From the NCBI GenBank assembly GCA_964250765.1, contig CAXUHF010000004.1:1-64000 (forward strand): a stretch of DNA of 64,000 nucleotides, given 5' to 3'. Below, one piece after another: positions 34,385 to 42,677 of the stretch. Under the pieces are notes generated by a model that did no database searches, was not told the DNA's origin, and saw only the letters and a program-made list of their open reading frames with translations. The translations under genes and the position numbers were made by a program. The stretch's first letter is position 1, and every line of letters starts with the position of its first letter. The DNA is from JBBQVS01 sp964250765 (GTDB taxonomy: Bacteria > Chloroflexota > Ktedonobacteria > Ktedonobacterales > Ktedonobacteraceae).

Positions 34385-35139
34385 CTTTCGTTATAATTCG
34401 ACATAGTGAATATGCGCGTGGTCTGTGGAGTGTCGCCAGCAGCAGCCTGACCTGTGACGCTCACGAGATAGGGGAGCGAGTCGCCTTTGCCAATGCATGC
34501 AACCGTTTGCAGCATTGTGCCGTCAGGGACACCACCACCTGTAAAAAAGGCGAGATATTTCGCGTCAAGTTGGCCCGTGATTTGCCAGCAGGGATTGCCA
34601 CCAACAACGGCAGAAGTAGGCGGAGTGACATTCTGAACTCTGTTTACAACGGAGATAATACCTGTATTCGGGTTGGTAAGCGTACGTGGATCAAGAACAC
34701 CTTTGATAACGCGCCATTGGCCTGTCACCGGATCAGTGATAAATTGATTATCGCCCACGCTAATAAGGTTGACTGTTAGCGATTGACCGGACATAATAAC
34801 GGTCGCCTGCGCCTTGACTTTATCCGGCATGGACACATCGCCGTTGGCGGTGCGAATTTGTATCTGGTCTTGCTGTACTGGCCCTGGATTTTGTACTTCC
34901 ATGGTGACATGGAATGAATTTGCCAGACGAAAGCTCTTTTGTAGCGATGTAAGCAACTGCCCCGTTGTAGGCTTCGGTGCATGGGCCGCTTTTGTATTCG
35001 CGTTCGTGTGCGTCACATGGTGTCGCCACGGTAGTGTACAGCCTGTGATTAATAGCATACTTGCCAGACACAGGGCAAGACAGGTCAAGGAATGTCTAAA
35101 CGAGCCGTGTCCTACACGCTCTATTTGTACTGAAAACAT
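34385..35139 (-). CDS. LppX/LprAFG family lipoprotein (LprG-like; 3' end lost in gap)
   Basis: About 251 residues before the gap, near the family's full length (about 230-260). It has a type II signal with lipobox LLITGC (Cys about residue 33), so it is anchored on the outer face of the membrane. The LppX_LprAFG look is given by LTSLQKSFRLANSFHVTMEVQ, the strand series with IMSGQSLTVNLISVGDNQFITDPVTGQWRV, PCWQITGQLDAKYL and LPYLVSVTG, which form the half-barrel that holds acyl chains. LprG carries triacylated lipids away from the P55 permease. ATG at 35139 with AGGAAGAGG upstream. A palindrome lies 165 nt further upstream. Confidence 0.82.
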
Positions 35140-35303
35140 GAGCTAGTGCCTCTTCCTACACGGACACGAACGAGTGTCGCGCCCTTACGCAGGCAGTCCT
35201 TTCATGCGGTCTGCCCTTTCTAAAAAAAGAAACGCGATCCCTTGTAGCTTTAGAGGTAGTTGGTACTTTGTGGTACAGAATGAAATGAGGAGGATTGAAC
35301 CTC

Positions 35304-35427
35304 TGTACGGGGTCTGATTTCATCACACCCTCGCGGCGACGAACCATGTTTATAAAACGTGTAATATTTGCATGATTCTCGAACATTGTATATGACTGCG
35401 AGGGTGTGATGAAATCAGACCCGTACA
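35304..35427. repeat. Palindromic repeat, type A variant, copy 5
   Basis: Arms TGTACGGGGTCTGATTTC... and their complement, with CATCACACCCTCGC; it has the plan of the other type A copies but differs at many positions, and nearly every change is mirrored in the other arm. Fills most of the 300-bp space between the lipoprotein and the PQQ-type gene. Confidence 0.85.
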
Positions 35428-35439
35428 GGGGTTAAAGAT

Positions 35440-37050
35440 TTACAAAGAATAGATGTGCAATTTGCCTGCACCAGTTCCAATGACAACATAGTTGCCATAG
35501 ATCGCTGGTCCAATGTTGACGATATCGGCGGCCTGTGCGCCGCGTGGGGGCGTACCAAGATCGTTCGCCTGCCAGAGTAGTTGTCCAGAAAGCGCATTGA
35601 AGGCGTACAATGCGGCGGAGTTTGTCGTGACAAAAACGACACCGTTGACAATAGCAGGAGAACTAAGCGCAACCTCCCGTGGATTGGCGTACATCGGTTG
35701 ACCAGGAATGTTATAACGCTTGACGCCATCCGTTCCAACAACGGTAGGCCAGACATCATGCAGTGTTATCCAATCAAGTGCACGTATAAATGGTGTTGTA
35801 TGTGTATCAATACTGGGATGTGTTGGGTCTTGCCAGCCCCCCAAACCCACAAAAATGCGTCCCTGACCAGCATCCACGGCGGCAGTACTATAAACACCTG
35901 CATGGTTTTCTGTTAGGTCCGGTGTATGCACATCAATGGTAGGAACTGGTCTGCTTCCATCACCAGGAAAGCCATCACCTCCAAGTTTAGGTAGCAATTG
36001 ACGTCGTTTCAGGCACTTCATAGTCGTAGCATCAAGCAAAAAGAATGAACCATTTTTACAGCCAATCGCAAGCATCTCCACGCCTCCCTGTGAGAACAAC
36101 ATAGGACCGGGAGGCACATCAGCATCGAGATCATCTGGACGATAGCTATCAGCCTGCACCTGCTGAAAGAAGCCTTTAAAAACTCCGGTATCAGCATCAA
36201 GAGACAATACACCACAAGAATAGGAGTCTCTGGGAAGAGGACCATCGGGATCAGCATTGCCTGTTCCCACATAGATACGATTCAATTTTCTACTATAAGC
36301 GCACGACGACCAGACGGAGGCACCCTTGGAGGGTGGATCAGTGGTAGCATGAATATAACTGTGTGGAACAGAACCGCTTACCGCCGACTTTGGCAACACG
36401 TTAGGGCTGTTTTCGGCTGGGCCAGCAAATTTATTCGTACAGAACACCCAAATAACATGACCTGTAGCTGCATCAATGCAATAGACGAAACCAAACGCTA
36501 CAATGTCGTCTTCCCCTAAACCAGTTCCCACGTACACCTTGCCGTTCACAACTAGAGGCGAGGTCCAGCAAGCCGTAGTTGGTCGGCTCATTGGTTGGTT
36601 ATGCGCCAAGTCTACATTACGGAGGTCCGTCACCCACACCTGTTTCATTGTCGTCGCGTCAATACAATATATTTTTCCATCCAGTGTCGAAGTATAGACC
36701 CTACTATTCACAACGGCTGGTGTCGCACCGATACCAGAATCCCAAACGCCTCCACCTGCAAATGGTATATGAAAAGTACCATTTATAGTTCCCGTGCCAA
36801 GATCAACCTTATATAATGTCCCGCCACTCTTGCTACTTTTCGTTCCTACATATATCTTCCCCTGCACAATCGCAGGCACCGAAATAATAGGGTTGTCAAG
36901 AATAATTTTGTGCCGACTCACCAGATGCTGTACGGTAGAGGTGGTGATAGTGCTAGAACCAGCCGCGTTGCCACTGTGTCGCTCGTCGCCATGATACATC
37001 CACCAATCATTGGAGGGCGTGTTACCTATATCGGGAAGTGCGTCTGCCAT
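35440..37050 (-). CDS. PQQ-type beta-propeller protein (quinoprotein dehydrogenase/polyvinyl-alcohol dehydrogenase-like)
   Basis: A 536-aa protein built of PQQ-repeat blades: GKIYVGTKSSKSGGTLYKVDLGTG, GKIYCIDATTMKQVWV, GKVYVGTGLGE, AATGHVIWVF, GTGNADPDGPLP, SFFLLDATTMKCL and LYAFNALSGQLLWQ. No signal peptide is seen (start MADALPDIGNTPSNDWWMYHGD), unusual for a periplasmic quinoprotein, so a cytoplasmic or non-classically exported binding propeller is possible. The WWMYHGDERHSG opening is shared with quinoprotein dehydrogenases. Whether it binds PQQ cannot be decided. The ATG at 37050 has AAGGAA 6 nt upstream. It is followed by a type A palindrome. Confidence 0.8.
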   Translation of the reverse strand: MADALPDIGNTPSNDWWMYHGDERHSGNAAGSSTITTSTVQHLVSRHKIILDNPIISVPAIVQGKIYVGTKSSKSGGTLYKVDLGTGTINGTFHIPFAGGGVWDSGIGATPAVVNSRVYTSTLDGKIYCIDATTMKQVWVTDLRNVDLAHNQPMSRPTTACWTSPLVVNGKVYVGTGLGEDDIVAFGFVYCIDAATGHVIWVFCTNKFAGPAENSPNVLPKSAVSGSVPHSYIHATTDPPSKGASVWSSCAYSRKLNRIYVGTGNADPDGPLPRDSYSCGVLSLDADTGVFKGFFQQVQADSYRPDDLDADVPPGPMLFSQGGVEMLAIGCKNGSFFLLDATTMKCLKRRQLLPKLGGDGFPGDGSRPVPTIDVHTPDLTENHAGVYSTAAVDAGQGRIFVGLGGWQDPTHPSIDTHTTPFIRALDWITLHDVWPTVVGTDGVKRYNIPGQPMYANPREVALSSPAIVNGVVFVTTNSAALYAFNALSGQLLWQANDLGTPPRGAQAADIVNIGPAIYGNYVVIGTGAGKLHIYSL

Positions 37051-37173
37051 AATCATTTCCTTTCGGTTAATGTAATAGGCCAACGATGCTAAAAAAGAGT
37101 CCATACAAAACTGTAGCATCTTTCCAAAGCAGACGTTTTCACTACAAGAATTTTACATACGGATGTCTGTGTA

Positions 37174-38148
37174 TTAGTGCGGCAACCATAACGTCACGGC
37201 GTATTCTATGTGCCAGAGGGTGAGGCCGAGTGTGACGAGGGCGATACAGATGTGCAGGATGCGCCAGTAGCGAATGATGTAACGAAAGAATTGTTCACGC
37301 TGCAATGCTTGCTGTACATCTTCAATGGCAGCTATCTGCGCCTGTGCTCCTGGAATGAGGGCACCGGGTTGGGCAAGCGCACTCTTCCTATCGGGCACAA
37401 AACGATAGTGTTGCTCGTTCCTGCTCAATTCCTGTGGAGTCTCTTCTAACGAAATATAGGCGAGGTCCCATGAGGCTGCACCGTTGTTTAGTGAACTCGT
37501 CGTCCCCTGTTTACCATTACGTATTGTATTAAAAGGAAGTTCTTGTCGCCCTTGCGCCTGAAACGGCTGTACCTCCTGTGTGTTGTAAACCACAATATCT
37601 TGTAGTTTCCGTGAGATAGTAGCGATACGGTCATCACCCTGTACCGTCAACGCTTTTTGCACCTCTTGAGTGATGAGACGCGGCATGAAGTGGTCGAGCG
37701 CACGACCAATAAAGCCACTAACAACCATTGCGATCATGCCATACAAAGCAAATGTGCCAGTACGCGGATTGAAGTTGCCAAAGGAATGCATAAAGAGCAG
37801 TACCAATGCCATGATAGCAAAGGCCATATGCCATTGTAATGATGCATTGAGTTTGCCGATAGCGCGTTTTCGTGAGCGACGATGAAGTGTATATAATACT
37901 CCTGCACAGGCAAAACAGAGTGTGCCAGCAATCGCAAAGGCTAGCCCTACTGTACTATCTGGATAAGGATCGCTTCCATTTCGGCTGTACCACACGTATC
38001 CGGTTCCGCTCACTGCGATAACGAAGATTGTCACAAGCATGGTTTTTATGCGTACAGGTGTGAGATACGAGAAAAACCACGGGTATCCTCTTTCACTATT
38101 TTTGTTGCTACGCCCATTATTGTCTTGTTCAAATGAGTCTTCATACAT
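37174..38148 (-). CDS. Membrane cytochrome b-like subunit of an FAD/Fe-S complex
   Basis: A 324-aa protein with about five hydrophobic segments: two near the N-terminus (about residues 35-55 and 68-90), two in the middle (about 108-127 and 133-150), and one at the end. His residues in SLQWHMAF, LLFMHSFGNF, WRILHICIA and LTLWHIEYAV sit in helices with spacing suitable for two b hemes. A soluble loop of about 140 residues separates helices 4 and 5. Its start is 3 nt after the ferredoxin stop, with AGGAG inside that gene, so it is translationally coupled. It probably passes electrons between the quinone pool and the ferredoxin subunit. I know no named family with exactly this loop. Confidence 0.68.
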   Translation of the reverse strand: MYEDSFEQDNNGRSNKNSERGYPWFFSYLTPVRIKTMLVTIFVIAVSGTGYVWYSRNGSDPYPDSTVGLAFAIAGTLCFACAGVLYTLHRRSRKRAIGKLNASLQWHMAFAIMALVLLFMHSFGNFNPRTGTFALYGMIAMVVSGFIGRALDHFMPRLITQEVQKALTVQGDDRIATISRKLQDIVVYNTQEVQPFQAQGRQELPFNTIRNGKQGTTSSLNNGAASWDLAYISLEETPQELSRNEQHYRFVPDRKSALAQPGALIPGAQAQIAAIEDVQQALQREQFFRYIIRYWRILHICIALVTLGLTLWHIEYAVTLWLPH

Positions 38149-38151
38149 GCG

Positions 38152-38445
38152 CTACTGCTCCTGTCCAGATTGCAGAAGGCGCACTTTGAGCCACATCATC
38201 ATTGCATCGCGATGTAGGCCAACGGGACAAGGAGCAACACATGCCCCACATTGATAGCAGGAACGCGTAAAGCGTGCAACGGCTGGTGAAATTTGTCCAG
38301 AGATCGTCTCGCGGTTGAGTACATCAATCGTAATTGGCTCAGCTATCGCAGGACAAGCAATCAGGCATTCATTGCAACCAATACAGGCATGAATCTCCTG
38401 TACCACTTGTGGACCTGTTTTGTGGAGAAGTGCGGATTTAAACAT
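38152..38445 (-). CDS. Two-cluster [4Fe-4S] ferredoxin subunit
   Basis: A 97-aa protein with two cluster motifs, CIGCNECLIACP (about residues 21-32) and CYQCGACVAPCP (about 62-73), spaced about 40 apart as in HdrC/GlpC/SdhB-like electron-transfer subunits. The ATG directly follows the TAG stop of the FAD protein and the stop is 3 nt before the cytochrome b start, so all three are made together. It likely passes electrons from the FAD subunit to the membrane hemes. Confidence 0.85.
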   Translation of the reverse strand: MFKSALLHKTGPQVVQEIHACIGCNECLIACPAIAEPITIDVLNRETISGQISPAVARFTRSCYQCGACVAPCPVGLHRDAMMMWLKVRLLQSGQEQ

Positions 38446-40257
38446 CTAACGTCCCTTCTTGTGCTGCTCGTCGGTGCCATATGCCCATAATTTGCCTGAT
38501 CGTTGACGTTTTGGCTCGTTTGAAGGCTGAGAAATTGGTGTCGGTTCCTCTTTACGTTGTGCATCTGGAGCATAAGACCAGAGCTTACCTGACACACGTC
38601 CTTCACGCGCAATTGTTGACTCAATAACGCTTCCATTCCTAGATGGAAGATTGCCTGTAAACGGCCCGATCTCCTCTTCTACTGCATCAGGTGTTCTTTG
38701 AGAGGCACGCATTGTATTAAGCGGCTCTGTTTGATGCAATGGTTGTGAATACGACCGCAAACTATCGGTATCACGTTCAATCTGTAGCAATGGGTCTGTC
38801 TGTACAATATCTGAAGATGGTAACATACGTGTAGGTTGGCTCTGCGCGATACCCGGAATGCGTACAGGTTGTCGCTGTCCATCGGCACTACCTGTGGTAA
38901 ATGCGGCAGGTAGCGAGGGAAGGGCCTTTGTTGTAAGCATGCCATGCGCGTTGAGCGCGTGTTGCTGAGAGAGATACTTCCGTGCATCAAAGGTACCTTT
39001 CAGCAGAGCTTTCGTAATCATGTGTACCGAGTGTCCCTCGTCAATGATGCGTTTAATTGCTAGGCTATCGGGTTGTCTTGTTCCAAGCGAGAGATACCCA
39101 ACAAGTCGATCATCAACAATTGCCATGCGTCGATACCCACCCATACTCGTATCAGTCAACGTTGTCACCTTGTCATGCAAACTGAGCGGATTGCCCACAG
39201 TGAGCATAGATAGCTCACCTAGATGTGTTGCGTGCCACTGCACCCCAAAGGGTTCGCTTGCTAACTCCTCATGTCCTGTCATTACCGCCGCAACGGTGCG
39301 CCCTTGCGAGACAGCTGCATACCACTGTGCCCGCGTCTCATATGTTCCAGTCAAAGGATTTTTGAGTGCCGCAACATCACCAGCCGCGTAGATGTCACGC
39401 ACACTTGTATGCAATTGATCATCAACGAGAATACCACGCTTTTGACGCATAGGCAGTGTGCAACGCTGGGCTAAAGTCATAACAGGCTGCGTTCCTGTGC
39501 AGGAGAGTACTAATTGACAGGGAATCATCTCCTGGTGATTGGTAATGACACCAACAACGCTCCCGATTCTTCCAACGACACCAACAACCTCCGTCTCGGT
39601 AGAGATAGTCACGCCTGCACGTCGGATACGTGATAGCACCATTTTTGATGCCGGATCATCAAGAACGCGCGGCATAAAGGTGTCGCTACGGATAAGCCAG
39701 TTGACATGAATGCCCCAATGGATCAGACTCATCACCGTTTCTATCGCATGCGCACCACCACCAACAACCACCGCCTCACTGACCTCAGCAAGACGCCGCC
39801 GCAAGTTCAGATAATCCTGTAGGCGATGTAGTGTCATCACGCCGTCGAAGTCACGCCCTGGCAAGTCTTCCACTAGCCCTGTAGGTGTACTACCCGTTGC
39901 GAGCAAGAGCGAACCATAGCCAAAACCACGTCCACCATCCAGCATGACATACTTGCTTTGTGCATGAATCTCCTCCACATGTGCCGTCACGACATAGATA
40001 CGCTCAGAACGCTCCGTCCCTGCGGGATGTGCGAGCAATTGTTCACGCTCCAATTTTCCTACGGCGAATTGTTTTAAGGCAGGAGTATGAATTGTTGGAT
40101 GGATTTGGTCCGTGATAATAGCTATGCTTTTCTCCGGCGCGAGACTTCTTGCCTCTAGTGCCGCAGTCAAACCAGCAATTCCATTGCCAACGATAACAAT
40201 ATCTGCTTGCTCTAAATATGGTTGTTGTATTGCAAGCCCTCTATCATTTTTATACAT
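38446..40257 (-). CDS. FAD-dependent pyridine-nucleotide-type oxidoreductase with repeat-bearing C-terminal extension
   Basis: A 603-aa protein. Residues 1-400 form a two-dinucleotide-domain reductase: FAD site IVGNGIAGLTAALEA (about 21-35), second GGGAHAIETV (about 156-165), ATGSTPT, and IYAAGDVAAL (about 289-298), like NirB/rubredoxin-reductase types. The last 200 residues are Pro/Gln/Ser-rich and carry a duplicated motif, GKLWSYAPDAQRKEE and GKLWAYGTDEQHKKG, likely a binding tag rather than an enzyme domain. It begins the ferredoxin/cytochrome b operon, with AGAGG before the ATG. The electron donor or substrate is not clear. Confidence 0.8.
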   Translation of the reverse strand: MYKNDRGLAIQQPYLEQADIVIVGNGIAGLTAALEARSLAPEKSIAIITDQIHPTIHTPALKQFAVGKLEREQLLAHPAGTERSERIYVVTAHVEEIHAQSKYVMLDGGRGFGYGSLLLATGSTPTGLVEDLPGRDFDGVMTLHRLQDYLNLRRRLAEVSEAVVVGGGAHAIETVMSLIHWGIHVNWLIRSDTFMPRVLDDPASKMVLSRIRRAGVTISTETEVVGVVGRIGSVVGVITNHQEMIPCQLVLSCTGTQPVMTLAQRCTLPMRQKRGILVDDQLHTSVRDIYAAGDVAALKNPLTGTYETRAQWYAAVSQGRTVAAVMTGHEELASEPFGVQWHATHLGELSMLTVGNPLSLHDKVTTLTDTSMGGYRRMAIVDDRLVGYLSLGTRQPDSLAIKRIIDEGHSVHMITKALLKGTFDARKYLSQQHALNAHGMLTTKALPSLPAAFTTGSADGQRQPVRIPGIAQSQPTRMLPSSDIVQTDPLLQIERDTDSLRSYSQPLHQTEPLNTMRASQRTPDAVEEEIGPFTGNLPSRNGSVIESTIAREGRVSGKLWSYAPDAQRKEEPTPISQPSNEPKRQRSGKLWAYGTDEQHKKGR

Positions 40258-40299
40258 TACAGTCTGCCTCTTGCTCTCAAAAAATTTATCTGACGCATC

Positions 40300-40638
40300 C
40301 TAATCCACGTCCAATGCGAGAAATATGTTGTTTGCCTCTTCCACATAATACACATCGGTATGCGCCTTCTCAGATTTATGGCGTACCATATGATTAAGTG
40401 CCGCTCTACACTGCTCCGAGCATTGAAAGCGTACTTGTTTCCCATTAGCAGTCTTCAATGTAAAGCTCATGTCAGAGATAGTCATAATCGTACCGGCATC
40501 ATGCTCTGCTGTCACACTATGCGTCATCTCTGGTCCGACAAGGGCCACACTCCCTATGCCAATAAGAGCAAAACATCCAATAAGGAGAAGCACAAAAACG
40601 GCTGCTGTTATGCGAGGAAAGGTCATATGCGCTACCAT
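40300..40638 (-). CDS. Small membrane-anchored protein with extracytoplasmic domain
   Basis: About 112 aa: one hydrophobic segment near the N-terminus (ITAAVFVLLLIGCFALIGIGSVALV) and a soluble part with MTISDMSFTLKTANGKQVRFQCSEQCRAALNHM and a pair of Cys in FQCSEQC, which could bind metal or heme or form a disulfide. The start is uncertain (ATG at 40638 or 40626; neither has a strong ribosome site, and the open frame extends to 40818). It lies 42 nt upstream of the FAD-protein gene and may belong to the same operon. No family recognised. Confidence 0.5.
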   Translation of the reverse strand: MVAHMTFPRITAAVFVLLLIGCFALIGIGSVALVGPEMTHSVTAEHDAGTIMTISDMSFTLKTANGKQVRFQCSEQCRAALNHMVRHKSEKAHTDVYYVEEANNIFLALDVD

Positions 40639-40931
40639 CCTGCCAGTTTTTTCTCTATCTACACTGTGGGTATATACCAGCACAGCACTTTTTTTCTGTA
40701 TAGCAAATAGTATTCGATACCATTGGCTAACATATATGCTATTGTATATCAGCACGTTTCTATTAGCGCGACGTTTCGCATAAATTAGCCTAAATGTCTT
40801 ATTAAAAGATAGAGGCACAACCGCGCTGAGAGAATTTGGAACTGTGTATTGATTTTTTTGCTCCCTAGCTCGACAATTACGTTTCTTTCATGTTACACTT
40901 GATACAAGGATATAGGGAGGATATAGATACT

Positions 40932-41216
40932 GTGGCAATAGAAGATTCTCCTATCTTTCGGGAGATACTACAAGAAGGCTTAGTGAAGGGACGCGAGGAA
41001 GGCATAGGGGAGGGACGTTTAACTGCGACTCGACATATCCTGCTAATTTTGACGGAGAAACGCTTTCCTGCTCTCGCATCTTTAGCGCAAAAGCAGGCAG
41101 CACTTATTGATGATGTTGAGTTGCTTAATGAAATGATTGTCTCTATTGGTCCGGCACGTACTGAGGGAGAAGTTTATGACATGCTGCGAGGCCAAGACAA
41201 GTTATCGGCTGAATAG
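40932..41216 (+). CDS. Short Rpn/DUF4351-like C-terminal protein
   Basis: About 94 aa from a GTG at 40932 with AGGGAGG 11 nt upstream (an ATG at 40890 in frame has no ribosome site). IFREILQEGLVKGREEGIGEGRLTATRHILLIL is the Gly/Glu/Arg-rich helical stretch found at the end of Rpn-type (PDDEXK transposase-like) proteins; the following part with FPALASLAQKQAALIDDVELLNEMIVSI fits the short domain after it. The nuclease domain is absent, so this is either a remnant or a stand-alone small protein. Its stop lies 2 nt before the ribosome site of the next gene. Confidence 0.5.
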   Translation: MAIEDSPIFREILQEGLVKGREEGIGEGRLTATRHILLILTEKRFPALASLAQKQAALIDDVELLNEMIVSIGPARTEGEVYDMLRGQDKLSAE

Positions 41217-41233
41217 GAATGGAGGAGATAAAC

Positions 41234-41566
41234 ATGGCAACATACTATGATCCAAAGGACCTAGCACATTTCCCTGATATGGGCAAGGATGCACCCGAAC
41301 TCTGGAACAAGTTTCTGGCATGGTATAACGCGGTTTTCGAGGAAGGCGCGCTTTCTGAGCGTGAGAAGGCATTGATTGCGTTAGCAGTTGCCCATACGGT
41401 TCAATGTCCTTATTGTATCGACGCATACAGTTCTGCCTGTCTGGAAAAGGGATCGGACATTGAGCAGATGACGGAAGCGGTGCATGTCGCTGCGGCTATT
41501 CGTGGCGGTTCATCGCTTGTTCACGGCGTTCAAATGCGTGACCACGTACACAAAGTCTCGATGTAG
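41234..41566 (+). CDS. Arsenosugar biosynthesis-associated AhpD/CMD-like protein
   Basis: A 110-aa carboxymuconolactone-decarboxylase-fold protein with the peroxidase-type motif HTVQCPYCIDAYSSACLEKG (CxxC about residues 56-59, His downstream), in the family often found beside ArsS. GGAGGAG lies 6 nt before the ATG. The gene is followed after 11 nt by the radical SAM gene, so both are one transcript. AhpD-type CxxC proteins pass electrons or reduce peroxides; here a redox helper role for arsenosugar synthesis is inferred from the pairing. Confidence 0.82.
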   Translation: MATYYDPKDLAHFPDMGKDAPELWNKFLAWYNAVFEEGALSEREKALIALAVAHTVQCPYCIDAYSSACLEKGSDIEQMTEAVHVAAAIRGGSSLVHGVQMRDHVHKVSM

Positions 41567-41577
41567 GTAGGTACTGC

Positions 41578-42621
41578 ATGGCAAAAATTCTTCCAACACT
41601 ACGCAAGCTCGATTCTCCACTTGCCAACACAAAAGAGCAACGGCATATTCTCGAAACATTGCCACTACGCTCCTTTGGAGACACGGCAGCAAGTGCTGGA
41701 CATCTACCACTCAAAGCCGTAGGTGTCAGTATTCTGCAGATCAATGTAGGTAAGCGATGTAACCAAACGTGTGCTCATTGTCATGTCGATGCTGGACCAG
41801 ATCGTAAAGAGGTTATGCCACGCGACGTGTTGAACGCATGTCTGGATTTTCTTGCACAAACCGACATTCCTACGCTCGATATCACAGGTGGTGCCCCAGA
41901 GATGCACCCGCACTTCCGCGAGATCGTCGAACGTGCGACAGCATTGGGTCGGCATGTTATCGACCGTTGTAATCTCACCATCACGCGCCTCCCTAACTAC
42001 TCGTATCTCCCAGAGTTTCTCGCCAAACACTCCGTCGAGATCATCGCGTCGCTACCGTCCTATGCGCTCAAGCAGACCGATACGCAACGTGGTGATGGCG
42101 TGTTTGAAGACTCTATTGCTGCTTTACGACATCTGAACGCGCTTGGCTATGGGAAAGAAGGCACGGGGCTTTCACTCAGTCTGGTAACAAACCCCGTTGG
42201 AGCTTTTCTGCCAGCAAGCCAGCAGTCGTTGGAAAAAGATTGGAAGCGTCAACTTAAACGACGCTATGCAATCGACTTCAACAATCTATACACCATCACG
42301 AACATGCCGATTAGCCGTTATCTGGACTTCTTAATACGTTCAGGTAATCTTAAAGCATACATGGAGAAGCTGATTACAGCCTTCAATCCGGCAGCAGTTG
42401 ATGGTGTAATGTGTCGCACAACGCTTTCCGTGGGTTGGGATGGTCGCCTCTACGATTGTGATTTCAACCAGATGCTCGACATGCCTGTTGCGCCAACATC
42501 TCCACAAACCATCTTTGATGCAACTATCGAAGGATTGCGCGAACGCTCTATCATGATCGGGCAGCATTGCTATGGCTGTACAGCCGGTGCTGGCTCCAGT
42601 TGCGGTGGTGCTACAACATAA
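41578..42621 (+). CDS. arsS: Arsenosugar biosynthesis radical SAM protein ArsS-like
   Basis: A 347-aa radical SAM enzyme with the cluster motif CNQTCAHCHVD (CxxxCxxC, about residues 61-68), ITGGAPEMHPHF (the GGE-like SAM site, as GGAPE), and the C-terminal Cys-rich end with CDFNQMLDMP and CYGCTAGAGSSCGG. ArsS joins the adenosyl radical to dimethylated arsenic in arsenosugar synthesis; close relatives were earlier named after selenosugar. The usual partner ArsM (arsenite methyltransferase) is not in the window. The ATG at 41578 follows TAGGTAGG. Confidence 0.88.
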   Translation: MAKILPTLRKLDSPLANTKEQRHILETLPLRSFGDTAASAGHLPLKAVGVSILQINVGKRCNQTCAHCHVDAGPDRKEVMPRDVLNACLDFLAQTDIPTLDITGGAPEMHPHFREIVERATALGRHVIDRCNLTITRLPNYSYLPEFLAKHSVEIIASLPSYALKQTDTQRGDGVFEDSIAALRHLNALGYGKEGTGLSLSLVTNPVGAFLPASQQSLEKDWKRQLKRRYAIDFNNLYTITNMPISRYLDFLIRSGNLKAYMEKLITAFNPAAVDGVMCRTTLSVGWDGRLYDCDFNQMLDMPVAPTSPQTIFDATIEGLRERSIMIGQHCYGCTAGAGSSCGGATT

Positions 42622-42628
42622 CAATCCC

Positions 42629-42663
42629 TGTAGGGGTCTAATTATCAACAGCAGACCCCTACA
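42629..42663. repeat. Short type A palindrome (deletion form)
   Basis: Ends TGTAGGGGTCTAATT and AGACCCCTACA with only about 10 nt between, as if the core of a type A element had been removed. Lies between the converging arsS and aldo/keto reductase genes, where it may act as a terminator. Confidence 0.8.
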
Positions 42664-42677
42664 AGAATTTTAAATGC

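Noticed and set aside
32230..35139. A single 969-codon frame joining lipoprotein and MFS permease
   Set aside because: It crosses exactly 100 Ns of unknown length; the two sides are separate families and the permease lacks its first helices. Split at the gap.
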